From Clostridiales bacterium UBA4039 (GTDB lineage: Bacteria > Bacillota > Clostridia > Lachnospirales > Vallitaleaceae), in NCBI GenBank assembly GCA_002382805.1, contig DGAD01000055.1, forward strand, positions 1 through 64,000: a DNA stretch of 64,000 nt, read 5' to 3'. The translations under genes were made by a program, and so were the position numbers. Under the pieces are notes generated by a model that saw only the letters and a list, made by a program, of their open reading frames with translations, was not told the origin of the DNA and did no database searches. Every line of letters starts with the position of its first letter. The stretch's first letter is position 1. Positions 36,401 through 45,068 of this stretch are shown here, piece by piece.

Positions 36401-37804
36401 TTATATACGTTTAAAGCGGACACCTTCACGTGTGTCTTCCAGAACAATTCCCTGTTCTTGAAGTTCATCCCGGATTTGATCAGCTAACGCAAAGTCTCTG
36501 TTTTTTCTTGCTTGTTGTCTTTTTTCAATAAGCGCTTCAATCTCTTCATCTAAGATGACTTGTTCACGCTTATAAGATACTCCTAGTATATCACAAAGTT
36601 GTACAAAACATTCATTAAAATTCTCTATAAAAATCAGGTTCGTTGATGTCTCTAATTCTGTATTAATATATTTGACCATATCAAACAGTGTTGATACTGC
36701 ATCCGATGTATTAAAGTCATCGTCCATTGCACGCTCAAATTGTTGCATAAACTTGTCCAGAATTTTTTGCTCGTCCATGGATACTGGATGAGACTGCTCG
36801 TTTTTATTTTTAAGCAGTTGTGTTAATTCTTGAAGATGGTCATAACCTGTTTTAATTCGTTCAAGGCTTCGTCCTGCCGCATCCATAAGCATCTCGCTAA
36901 AGTTAATGGGACTGCGATAATGTGCACTTACAATAAAAAAGCGAATCACATCGTATGGCACTGTCTGTGCAATATCTCGAACAGTAAAAAAATTACCTTT
37001 AGACTTTGACATTTTTTCATTATTCACATTAATAAATCCATTATGCATCCAATATTTTGCAAACTCTACGCCGTTGGCACATTCACTTTGTGCAATCTCA
37101 TTTTCATGGTGTGGGAAGACCAAGTCAGTACCACCCGCATGAATATCAATACGATCGCCTAAGTAACGCTTCGCCATAGCTGAACATTCAATGTGCCAAC
37201 CTGGTCGTCCTTGACTCCATGGTGACTCCCAATATGGCTCATTGTCTTTTTTGGGTTTCCATAACACAAAGTCTGTTGGATTTTTCTTCCCTTCTTCAAC
37301 AGCTATACGCTTCCCAGATTCTAAATCTTCAATATTCTTTTTCGATAATTTCCCATATCCACTGAATTTATTTGATTCAAAATATACTGTTCCATCGACT
37401 TCATAGGCTACCCCTTTATCAATAAGCGCTTGAATCATAGCAATAATACCTTCCATCTCTTGTGTTGCTTTTGGATGGTAAGTTGCAGGTTTAACGCCAA
37501 GACGGGATGTATCATGCTCGACTTCACTTATGTATTTGCTTGCGATTTCATCGGTAGTTAATTGTTCCTCAATTGCACGTTGAATAATCTTATCATCAAT
37601 ATCTGTATAGTTTTGCACATACGTTACATCATAGCCTTTATATTCAAGATAACGACGCACTACATCAAATATAATAAATGGTCGAGCGTTACCTATATGA
37701 ATGTAATTATATACCGTTGGTCCACATACATACATTTTTACTTTTCCAGGTTCTAAGGGTTCAAACATTTCTTTTTGACGTGTTAGTGTATTATATATTT
37801 TCAT
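36401..37804 (-). CDS. cysS: cysteinyl-tRNA synthetase
   Basis: This class I synthetase has the zinc-binding start MYVCGPTVYNYIHIGNARP containing the HIGH-type motif, the zinc ligands in HIECSAMA and HHENE, and the KMSKSKGNF loop. From the ATG at 37804 it has 467 residues, the usual length. The frame runs to an ATG at 37825, but AAGGA favours the later start. It is encoded downstream of cysE behind a T-box, so both genes respond to uncharged tRNA-Cys. Confidence 0.96.
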   Translation of the reverse strand: MKIYNTLTRQKEMFEPLEPGKVKMYVCGPTVYNYIHIGNARPFIIFDVVRRYLEYKGYDVTYVQNYTDIDDKIIQRAIEEQLTTDEIASKYISEVEHDTSRLGVKPATYHPKATQEMEGIIAMIQALIDKGVAYEVDGTVYFESNKFSGYGKLSKKNIEDLESGKRIAVEEGKKNPTDFVLWKPKKDNEPYWESPWSQGRPGWHIECSAMAKRYLGDRIDIHAGGTDLVFPHHENEIAQSECANGVEFAKYWMHNGFINVNNEKMSKSKGNFFTVRDIAQTVPYDVIRFFIVSAHYRSPINFSEMLMDAAGRSLERIKTGYDHLQELTQLLKNKNEQSHPVSMDEQKILDKFMQQFERAMDDDFNTSDAVSTLFDMVKYINTELETSTNLIFIENFNECFVQLCDILGVSYKREQVILDEEIEALIEKRQQARKNRDFALADQIRDELQEQGIVLEDTREGVRFKRI

Positions 37805-37827
37805 CTTTATATCATTCCTTTTCATCT

Positions 37828-38535
37828 TTAGTTTAGTGACGGATTATCTGGACATAGTTGACACCTTTCATCTTCAAGTGCTTGTAGCATCTCAGCATCC
37901 AGCCCTCCACACTTCTTTTCAACATTTTCCAATCGAATAATCAACTTACATATTTCTTGACGTACAGGATCTGGAAGATGTACTTGATCTAGCGCATCTT
38001 GAGGATGCTTTGCTTTTGCTTCACCACGAACAACACGTCCCGGTATTCCCACAACGGTAGCATTTGGCGGTACTGCGCGTAACACTACAGACCCGGCGCC
38101 TATTTTTGCATCATCTCCAACCTCAAATGAACCAAGAACCTTGGCACCAGCACTAATCATTACATTGTTACCAATCGTCGGATGACGTTTTCCGTGTTCT
38201 TTTCCTGTTCCTCCAAGAGTAACTCCTTGATAAATAGTCACATCGTCTCCAATAATGGTCGTTTCTCCAATCACAACACCATGACCATGATCAATAAAAA
38301 GACCTTTTCCGATTTTTGCTCCCGGATGAATTTCAATCCCTGTCTTATGCAAAGCGCGTTGAGAAATCCATCGTGCAAGAACATAACGTTTATGCACATA
38401 AAACCAATGTGCCAGCCTATATCGAAGTATCGCATGAAAGCTTGGATATAAAAACACTTCCATCGTTTTTTTTATAGCAGGATCTCTTTCTTTTATAACA
38501 TTGATTTCTTCTCTGATGTAACTAAAGATATTCAT
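37828..38535 (-). CDS. cysE: serine O-acetyltransferase
   Basis: This enzyme makes O-acetylserine, the first step of cysteine synthesis. The 235-residue protein has an N-terminal helical part, then a left-handed beta-helix of hexapeptide repeats with the active-site stretch IEIHPGAKIGKGLFIDHGHGVVIGE and LGGTGKEHGKRHPTIG. The C-terminal tail of about 65 residues is rich in acidic residues and Cys (LCPDN), longer than in the shortest forms. AGGAGG lies five bases before the ATG. It is the first gene of the T-box-controlled operon cysE-cysS-mrnC. Confidence 0.95.
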   Translation of the reverse strand: MNIFSYIREEINVIKERDPAIKKTMEVFLYPSFHAILRYRLAHWFYVHKRYVLARWISQRALHKTGIEIHPGAKIGKGLFIDHGHGVVIGETTIIGDDVTIYQGVTLGGTGKEHGKRHPTIGNNVMISAGAKVLGSFEVGDDAKIGAGSVVLRAVPPNATVVGIPGRVVRGEAKAKHPQDALDQVHLPDPVRQEICKLIIRLENVEKKCGGLDAEMLQALEDERCQLCPDNPSLN

Positions 38536-38574
38536 GTAAACCTCCTAGCTATAGTTGGACTATCCTATAGAAAA

Positions 38575-38827
38575 TAAAAAAGTCTCTTATCAATGATAAG
38601 AGACGCTTATGCGTGGTTCCACTCTATTTAAAAGCTGTTAAAATTCAAACACCTTTCACTCTTTCTACGATAACGTGTAGACCTCCGACTATAACTACGT
38701 CTGCTTCGCTATAGTAGCTCCCGAATGCACTTGGGCAACACTTTTCTAGATAACTTCCACCACTGTTATCCTCTCTATAAGATTGGTTATTGCTTACTTT
38801 TTCGTTCATCGCTTTTTATCTTTTTCC
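38575..38827 (-). promoter_or_regulatory. T-box riboswitch, probably tRNA-Cys responsive
   Basis: On the minus strand GAGTGGAACCACGC (38611-38624) is the T-box core. It is followed by the terminator hairpin GTCTCTTATCA/TGATAAGAGAC (38582-38604) and a T-run. Upstream about 200 bases form the stem I region, where AAGTGCATTCGGGAGC contains TGC as the likely specifier codon for Cys. The gene downstream is cysE, then cysS, which fits. Confidence 0.92.
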
Positions 38828-38833
38828 TTATCA

Positions 38834-38862
38834 AATATAATATATAAATGGCTATCTGTCAA
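38834..38862 (-). promoter_or_regulatory. SigA promoter of the cysE T-box operon
   Basis: On the minus strand TTGACA and TATATT are 17 bases apart, directly upstream of the T-box leader and just after the stop codon of the PtsI-like gene. Confidence 0.78.
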
Positions 38863-38871
38863 TAGTTTATG

Positions 38872-40602
38872 TTACTGATTTGACCATAAAAACAGTTCAC
38901 CATATTTCTTTTCGAGGCGCATTTTTATGTCTTTTCCTGACCCCATAAAATAAACCTCACGCATGATTTTTCCCCATTCACGCTTATGCGTTGAATTGAC
39001 TTCCCATCGTATACGTGCAATCTCAGCTGAGACAGTACTTAATCCGTCAACCCCCAGTGCAATAAACAAAGGAATCAACAAAGGATTGGAAGCAATATCT
39101 CCAATAAAATCGATAGGTGTTCCTTCTCGATGGGCGCCTCTAACCATACTTTTTAGTAAACGTAAAAATCCAGGATGAAATTCGTCAAATAAATCATACG
39201 TCATCTCATTACTTGGATCAACCCCGGTTGTGTACTGTAGCAAATCATCAAGATCAACATATATAAACCCGAGTTCCTGGGCAAAAACATGGGTGATCAG
39301 AGCGACAGAAGGGGTTTCTAAAATCACGCCAAATGCAATGGCTTTATTATATTCTTCATGCTTAACATCAAGCTCTAGCATTGCTTCTTCAATAATTAAT
39401 CGTATATCAAGAAGCTCATCAATCGATGCAATCATCGGGATTACAAAACGCACATCTCCAAACGCACTCGCTCTTAAGATGGCTTTAATTTGAGTCAATA
39501 AAATTTCACGGTGATTTAATGCCATCCGTGTTGAAAGCAATCCAAGGGACGGATTTTTTTCTTCTGGAAAATGAATATACGGCAAATCACTTGTTCCATG
39601 ACAATCAAAGGTCCGAAAGCAAATTCGCTTACCTTTTGAAGCTTTAACTGCTTCTTGATAATATAAGAACTGTTCTTCTTCATCCGGCATCTGATGACGT
39701 CCTATAAAAATCGCTTCTGTGCGAAAAACACCAATATGCTCTGCTCCATGCTTTATAGCCTGTTCAACGTCTTCAATATTTGATGCAATCGCATTAAGCT
39801 TCATTCTATATCCATCTTTTGTCTGTGTCTTTGCCGTTACATATTGATCGTAATGCCCTTCATGACTCTCTTTTTTACGAATTTTATTTTGGACTAATCG
39901 GATGACTTCAGATGAAGGGCGAATAATAACTTCTCCCTTTTTCCCATCCATAATAATCTCATCTTCATCTTCTAGTTTCTTCAAAATATTTTTTGCTTGT
40001 ACAATACAAGGAATCTCCCAGTTCTTAGCTAATGCTACACCAAAAGAATGCTGAGCGTCTTGTTCAAGAATAATCCCTAGAACATGACCTTGTTCTAATT
40101 CAATTAAGTCCGCTGCTGACAATGCATTCGCAACAATAATTTTGCCTTCATGCAATTCACCAAAAAAATGATGCCCTTCATAAGAAAGTTGATGAATCAA
40201 TCCTTTTGTCACCTTTTTAATATATTCTGCCTTTTTCTTCAAAAAGTTATCATCAACACGATGATAGATAACGTCATATTTATTCTTTACTTCTTCCAAA
40301 ATCCATTCCGCATTCACCTGTTGATCTCGAATCTGTTTTTTGACACTACTAATAATCACCGATTCTTTCAAAATTTCTAGGTGTTTTTGATACGTTTTGG
40401 CTTCTTCTTCACTCAAGATATTCATACTTTTTGTATAAATCTTTGCAAGATATTCTTGATAATTACGTACTGCATCTCCCAGGCGCTTAATCTCTTGGTC
40501 AACATTATCAATCGATTGTTTTAACACAGTCTTTGGATACTGCTTTTTTTTAACTATCTTGCCATATACGATGCCCTCTGATACGCCTACGCCTCGAATC
40601 AT
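38872..40602 (-). CDS. PtsI-like (enzyme I) protein lacking catalytic residues
   Basis: The whole length (576 residues) aligns by eye with phosphoenolpyruvate-protein phosphotransferase. It has the N-terminal HPr-binding helices, the phosphohistidine domain with QDAQHSFGVA (H185 at the active position), and the C-terminal PEP barrel with VFRTEAIF, FRTFD, LRASAFG and ILETPS. Several active-site residues are changed. IGTND of enzyme I is VDLDD here, the Arg of AVDRGN is P463, and the catalytic Cys of MCGE is I500; the Lys of DIGGDK is also lost. PEP turnover is therefore doubtful. No ptsH or EII gene is adjacent. The start at 40602 has GGGAGGAG six bases upstream. It may be a regulatory or repurposed relative. 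Confidence 0.8.
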   Translation of the reverse strand: MIRGVGVSEGIVYGKIVKKKQYPKTVLKQSIDNVDQEIKRLGDAVRNYQEYLAKIYTKSMNILSEEEAKTYQKHLEILKESVIISSVKKQIRDQQVNAEWILEEVKNKYDVIYHRVDDNFLKKKAEYIKKVTKGLIHQLSYEGHHFFGELHEGKIIVANALSAADLIELEQGHVLGIILEQDAQHSFGVALAKNWEIPCIVQAKNILKKLEDEDEIIMDGKKGEVIIRPSSEVIRLVQNKIRKKESHEGHYDQYVTAKTQTKDGYRMKLNAIASNIEDVEQAIKHGAEHIGVFRTEAIFIGRHQMPDEEEQFLYYQEAVKASKGKRICFRTFDCHGTSDLPYIHFPEEKNPSLGLLSTRMALNHREILLTQIKAILRASAFGDVRFVIPMIASIDELLDIRLIIEEAMLELDVKHEEYNKAIAFGVILETPSVALITHVFAQELGFIYVDLDDLLQYTTGVDPSNEMTYDLFDEFHPGFLRLLKSMVRGAHREGTPIDFIGDIASNPLLIPLFIALGVDGLSTVSAEIARIRWEVNSTHKREWGKIMREVYFMGSGKDIKMRLEKKYGELFLWSNQ

Positions 40603-40636
40603 ATAAAACTCCTCCCTCATAGAAGCAAATGATTGA

Positions 40637-42019
40637 TTAGTCTAATGTTCCTCCCAAAATCCGAATTTGGTTTTCTGCCCAACCTCTCGTATTCGAACTT
40701 GGGTAATTTGCAAGGAGATATTTAAACTGTTCAATCGCATCTTCCGGTCGGTCTAAAAACTGATAACTACGTCCTAAGTAATAGACGGCATAGTGAGAGT
40801 ATGTTGCATTCTTTGCATAACGGATAGAGACTTCCAGATGATCAACTGCTTCTTGGTATCTTCCACTATTATATGCCGAATACCCTGCATTATATTCTGT
40901 CCTAGCCACCTCTGGTAAAATAACTTCTGCCAATTGTGTATACAGATTATTTAATGTACCATCGGTGCTGTCATTAATATTCACATTTGATAAGGCTGCT
41001 GCTGCATTGGGCAGGTCATCTTGCAGATAGTAAGTCACACTCATCAGCATTTGCTGTACTTGTCCATCTTTTTGTGATAATTGTTCATTATCCGTAATCG
41101 CTTGTTCAAGCTCAGCTTCTAAGGTACGGATCGTTGCCTCGTTTTCACTTTTTTGGGCTTCAAGTGCCTTTGCCTCATTTTCACTTTTTACTAAATCCGT
41201 CTGATATTGTTCAATCTCATCATTTAACTGTCCGACACGTCCCGGCATTAATAGGAAGAAAACTAAAGCGGCACCAATAGCCAGTCCAAATACTAATGCC
41301 CCAAATTGCTGTACGGACTGATTGATTGCAATCTGACGTTTTAACTTTTTCTTGTTCTTTTTTATTTCTTCTTGAGGCTCGACAACAACCGCCTCTTCTT
41401 TGTTGTCATCAAATAATTCTTCATAATATTTACGTGCAGCATAGTTCGTCTTATCAATCAAAAGTACCTTGAGCAATATATTTTTCGCTCGACTAATCTC
41501 TTCTTCCTTAATATATAAAAGAGCTAACAGCGTATATGCTTTTACAAATTTAGGATTTAATGAAATCACCTTTTTTAATTGAATAATTGCTAAATCTCTT
41601 GAATTTTGATTAATATAGCCTAAAGCTTGATTATATTTTTTAATTGCAGAATTCAAACGATCCAGATTGATTTGATTATCTTGAATGACCTTGAGATAAT
41701 TAGAAGCTACATTTAACTCTGGCTGAATATTTTGACTAATGACCCACTGACGCAGTGCCATTACCGTCTCACCTAATTCAAAATAAACCAATCCAAGTAA
41801 ATTTCTTGCATCTACATTACGTTTATCATATTTAATACTACGGTTTAAACTTTCAACTGCACCGCTCAAATCTCGCATTTTTGATTTTTGAAGGCCTTCA
41901 TTGTAGAGACTTTTAGATACTTCTTTAATGAGGCGAAATGAACGATACGTAATATTACATGAATCACAGTGTGATTTTTCATTTAATTTTTGTCCACATT
42001 TTGGGCATTGATTCAACAT
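40637..42019 (-). CDS. zinc-ribbon, TPR and coiled-coil membrane protein
   Basis: The N-terminus is a short zinc ribbon (CPKCG ... CDSC). TPR-like helices span about residues 30-200, a basic stretch and one membrane helix lie at about 220-245, and a Glu/Gln-rich coiled coil follows (about 250-310). A C-terminal set of TPR-like repeats ends with LGRSYQFLDRPEDAIEQF. The cytoplasmic and extracytoplasmic halves would face opposite sides of the membrane. Function unknown; a scaffold role is plausible. AAAAGG lies nine bases before the chosen ATG, while the ATG at 42028 abuts the site. It follows the 50-residue gene by 24 bases in the folC operon. Confidence 0.72.
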   Translation of the reverse strand: MLNQCPKCGQKLNEKSHCDSCNITYRSFRLIKEVSKSLYNEGLQKSKMRDLSGAVESLNRSIKYDKRNVDARNLLGLVYFELGETVMALRQWVISQNIQPELNVASNYLKVIQDNQINLDRLNSAIKKYNQALGYINQNSRDLAIIQLKKVISLNPKFVKAYTLLALLYIKEEEISRAKNILLKVLLIDKTNYAARKYYEELFDDNKEEAVVVEPQEEIKKNKKKLKRQIAINQSVQQFGALVFGLAIGAALVFFLLMPGRVGQLNDEIEQYQTDLVKSENEAKALEAQKSENEATIRTLEAELEQAITDNEQLSQKDGQVQQMLMSVTYYLQDDLPNAAAALSNVNINDSTDGTLNNLYTQLAEVILPEVARTEYNAGYSAYNSGRYQEAVDHLEVSIRYAKNATYSHYAVYYLGRSYQFLDRPEDAIEQFKYLLANYPSSNTRGWAENQIRILGGTLD

Positions 42020-42043
42020 GTTTTTCATCCTTTTCTACGTAGT

Positions 42044-42196
42044 TTATTTTCTCTTTTCATTGCCGTTCATTTCTTTAATCATTTCTGTTAAAATATCAAC
42101 GATATCTTTCGTCTGATATGAATATATCGCCTCTTCTGCCTCTTCAATTTCTAAACACGGTTTGAATTTTTTGATTTCCTCTTCAAAATTAATCAT
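42044..42196 (-). CDS. small acidic protein of 50 residues, unknown function
   Basis: GAGGAGG lies six bases before an ATG at 42196, and the start overlaps the folC stop by eight bases (ATGATTAA), so this short frame is very probably translated. The product is rich in Glu/Lys and predicted helical (INFEEEIKKFKPCLEIEEAEEAI), with a single Cys and no membrane segment. I do not recognise the family. Its tight coupling suggests co-expression with folC and the TPR protein. Confidence 0.68.
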   Translation of the reverse strand: MINFEEEIKKFKPCLEIEEAEEAIYSYQTKDIVDILTEMIKEMNGNEKRK

Positions 42197-43511
42197 TAGC
42201 TTCCTCCTCTTGAAGTATTTTTCGTATATCACTCGTTAAGAACAAAGACCCTGTTGCTAATAAACGCAACGCACTTTGTTTATATAATCGTTCCTGTAAA
42301 AATTGTTGCAAATCCTCTACATAGTAAACCGAATCAGAGTATTGGCTGACTTCATCATACAGTTCTTGTTTTGATACTCCAATTCCCCCAGATAACTCCG
42401 CTAAATAAATGTTCTTAAACCATCCTGATTGTAAAAGCAGGCGAATAACCGCTTTATAATCCTTATGCTGCTTCATTCCCAATAACAAATCATAAGATTT
42501 AGATTCACTTAGCAATGCTATCGATTCTAATAATGTTGTTACTCCAAGTACATTGTGCGCACCATCAATATAGATTCCTTCCTGAATACGTTCAAATCTT
42601 CCTGGCCAAAAAAAACGATCTAACCCCGACTTGACAGAACTTTCATCTACCAAAAGAACATCTTGTAATACATGTATGCAAAGTAAAGCAATTAACGCAT
42701 TGTTTATCTGATAATGTGCACTGGTATTTAGATGTAAGCGCTCATAATTATAATACTTGTTATGTACAGAAAAATCAATGCTTTTATCGCTAAAATCCAT
42801 AATTTCATAGGCATTTGGCTGAATATTATAGACCAGTGCTTCTTTTTTTACCGCGATTTGTCGAATAACCTTCTCTGCCTCTTTATCAATCTTTCCTAAA
42901 ACTAACCGCCCATTTTTTGGCAAAATACCGATTTTTTCTATAGCAATATCTGTTAACGTGTTTCCTAGTATATCCTGATGGTCTAAGCCAACAGATGTAA
43001 TGACACTTAATTCTTTTTTCGGAAGGATATTCGTTGTATCTAATCGCCCTCCTATTCCCACCTCAATAACTAGCACTTTTGCTTTTTTCATATAAAAGCA
43101 ATAAAGGGCAATGGAAAATACCCATTCAAAAAATGTCGGTTCAATGTCTTCTGTCTTAAGTCTTTCACAAATTTTTAGAACTGCCTGATATCCGTCATAA
43201 AATAGTTCTCCTGAGACATTGTTGTTATTGATTTGAATTCGTTCTGTAATGACATCAATATGTGGAGATGTAAACAATCCCGTACAATATCCTTGTTCTG
43301 TATATATTTCGCTGAGCATCTTACAGACGGATCCTTTCCCATTGGTTCCAGTGACATGTATGACATGCACTGAATTTAGATATTCTACAAGCGGTATTAT
43401 TGTATTTAATTCCGTTATAATACGTTCAATATTTCGAAGGCCTACTTTTTTTCCATATAATGGAATAGCTTTCATTAATGTATCAAGTTGGTACAATTGT
43501 TCTTTATCCAT
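42189..43511 (-). CDS. folC: folylpolyglutamate synthase / dihydrofolate synthase
   Basis: This is a Mur-ligase-type enzyme that adds glutamate to folates. The P-loop is HVTGTNGKGSVCKML, the metal site is in FEWVFSIALYCF and VIEVGIGGRLDTTN, and the C-terminal domain has IDGAHNVLGV. At 440 residues the length is normal. GGAG six bases before the ATG at 43511 decides the start over the upstream codons at 43526 and 43523. Divergent from the HtrA gene. Confidence 0.94.
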   Translation of the reverse strand: MDKEQLYQLDTLMKAIPLYGKKVGLRNIERIITELNTIIPLVEYLNSVHVIHVTGTNGKGSVCKMLSEIYTEQGYCTGLFTSPHIDVITERIQINNNNVSGELFYDGYQAVLKICERLKTEDIEPTFFEWVFSIALYCFYMKKAKVLVIEVGIGGRLDTTNILPKKELSVITSVGLDHQDILGNTLTDIAIEKIGILPKNGRLVLGKIDKEAEKVIRQIAVKKEALVYNIQPNAYEIMDFSDKSIDFSVHNKYYNYERLHLNTSAHYQINNALIALLCIHVLQDVLLVDESSVKSGLDRFFWPGRFERIQEGIYIDGAHNVLGVTTLLESIALLSESKSYDLLLGMKQHKDYKAVIRLLLQSGWFKNIYLAELSGGIGVSKQELYDEVSQYSDSVYYVEDLQQFLQERLYKQSALRLLATGSLFLTSDIRKILQEEEAND

Positions 43512-43569
43512 TTTTGTCTCCATCAATCATTGTATTTGTTCATAATTTATTCATATTTTCATCCTTTTT

Positions 43570-43597
43570 TTGACTAACTATTATATTATAGTATAAA
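43570..43597 (+). promoter_or_regulatory. SigA-type promoter for the HtrA gene
   Basis: TTGACT and TATAAA are 16 bases apart, about 40 bases upstream of the AAAGGAG site of the protease gene. Confidence 0.6.
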
Positions 43598-43639
43598 CAT
43601 AGAAAAAAACAAATCATTATCATAAGAAAGGAGCATGAT

Positions 43640-45037
43640 ATGATGAACGATAAATTTGAAAATATCGACCCAATTTACCAAAAGGAGGATAACCCCAATG
43701 AAAACAATGCAACCTCAGACAATCACTCACCCTATAGATCGTATCCACCTAGCTACAATTACACCCCACCACAAGATGTCGATTATAGAGAGACTCAAGA
43801 ACCACCTTCAAGTCAAGAACCAAAAAAACGAAAACGTTCATTCCCTCGTTTTGTTGCTCTCTTTGTTGTATTTGTATTCTTGGGTGGAATCGTTTTTGGC
43901 GCGGGATACTCAACAGCCTTATACCTTGGAGATCAACTGACACCGCAACTTATACAGGCCCAAGCAAAAAAACTGAGCTTTGATGTTAACCAAATTGAAC
44001 CTGTCGTAACGACAAATTCGACACTATATGAATCCGACAACATTGTATCTTCCATTGCTAAGACTGCCGGACCTTCGGTAGTAACCATCACAAGTACTTA
44101 TCTTGTAAATCAAAACAGCTTTTTTAGCAATCGAACATTTGAAACAGAAGGTACTGGATCTGGAATTATCTATAAGCTTCGCGATGATGATTTACTTGTT
44201 ATTACAAATCATCACGTCATCAAAGATGCCAAAGGTGTTGAAGTCACTTTTTCAGATAACACCCACTTACCTGGGGAAATTATAGGTTATGACTCACGAC
44301 GCGACCTTGCAGTTGTCTCCGTTTCTTTGGATGATATTGATAAGTCTGAGCTTTCTGATATTACTGTAGCTACCTTTGGCGATTCTGAAGATTTGGAAGT
44401 AGGAGAACTTGCTGTAGCCATTGGTAATCCTCTAGGCAAAGAGTTTTCCAACACTGTAACGACAGGTGTCATTAGTGCTGTTAATCGTGAGATTGAGATC
44501 TCTGACTCTACGTTAACCCTTATCCAAACCGATGCAGCCATTAATCCAGGAAATAGCGGTGGTGCCCTTGTAAATTCCCGCGGTGAAGTCATTGGAATCA
44601 ATACCGCTAAGTACGTTGATGAAAGTGTTGAAGGCATGGGCTTTTCCATTCCTGTACATATTGCACTTCCCGTTATTGATAGTATCATTGAAACCGGTTC
44701 AGGCGACGATGTAGCTTATGCCATGAGTGATGACAAACCATTTTTAGGTGTCCAAATCAGTGATATCAATGAACAGATTTATAGTGAGACAGGCATGCCA
44801 TTTGGAATCTATGTCACCGAAGTCTATGAAAACAGTGCTGCTGCCAATGCCGGTATTGAAGCTGGTGATGTGATTTATTCAATTGATGGACAAAAACTCA
44901 TGAATACAGACGATCTTTTTGATGCACTATCCGATAAGTCTGTTGGTGATACCATTAAAATCAGTGTATCTCGTGGTGATCAAGTCCTTAGCTTTGAAAC
45001 AATCTTGACTCGTTATGGTGATGTGATTACAGAATAA
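43640..45037 (+). CDS. HtrA/DegP-type membrane serine protease with PDZ domain
   Basis: This is an envelope quality-control protease. A Pro/Tyr-rich cytoplasmic tail of about 65 residues, a membrane helix (about 70-92), a trypsin-like domain and one C-terminal PDZ domain (about 365-460) make up the 465 residues. The triad is H192 (TNHHV), D222 (RRDLAV) and S306 (GNSGGAL), all intact. AAAGGAG precedes tandem ATGs. It is monocistronic with its own promoter and a terminator shared with valS. Confidence 0.93.
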   Translation: MMNDKFENIDPIYQKEDNPNENNATSDNHSPYRSYPPSYNYTPPQDVDYRETQEPPSSQEPKKRKRSFPRFVALFVVFVFLGGIVFGAGYSTALYLGDQLTPQLIQAQAKKLSFDVNQIEPVVTTNSTLYESDNIVSSIAKTAGPSVVTITSTYLVNQNSFFSNRTFETEGTGSGIIYKLRDDDLLVITNHHVIKDAKGVEVTFSDNTHLPGEIIGYDSRRDLAVVSVSLDDIDKSELSDITVATFGDSEDLEVGELAVAIGNPLGKEFSNTVTTGVISAVNREIEISDSTLTLIQTDAAINPGNSGGALVNSRGEVIGINTAKYVDESVEGMGFSIPVHIALPVIDSIIETGSGDDVAYAMSDDKPFLGVQISDINEQIYSETGMPFGIYVTEVYENSAAANAGIEAGDVIYSIDGQKLMNTDDLFDALSDKSVGDTIKISVSRGDQVLSFETILTRYGDVITE

Positions 45038-45042
45038 AAAAC

Positions 45043-45068
45043 AAAAAAGCCGCATATGCGGCTTTTTT
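45043..45068. terminator. bidirectional terminator between htrA and valS
   Basis: The perfect palindrome GCCGCATATGCGGC (45049-45062) is flanked by A's on the left and T's on the right, so it terminates transcripts from both sides. Confidence 0.93.
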
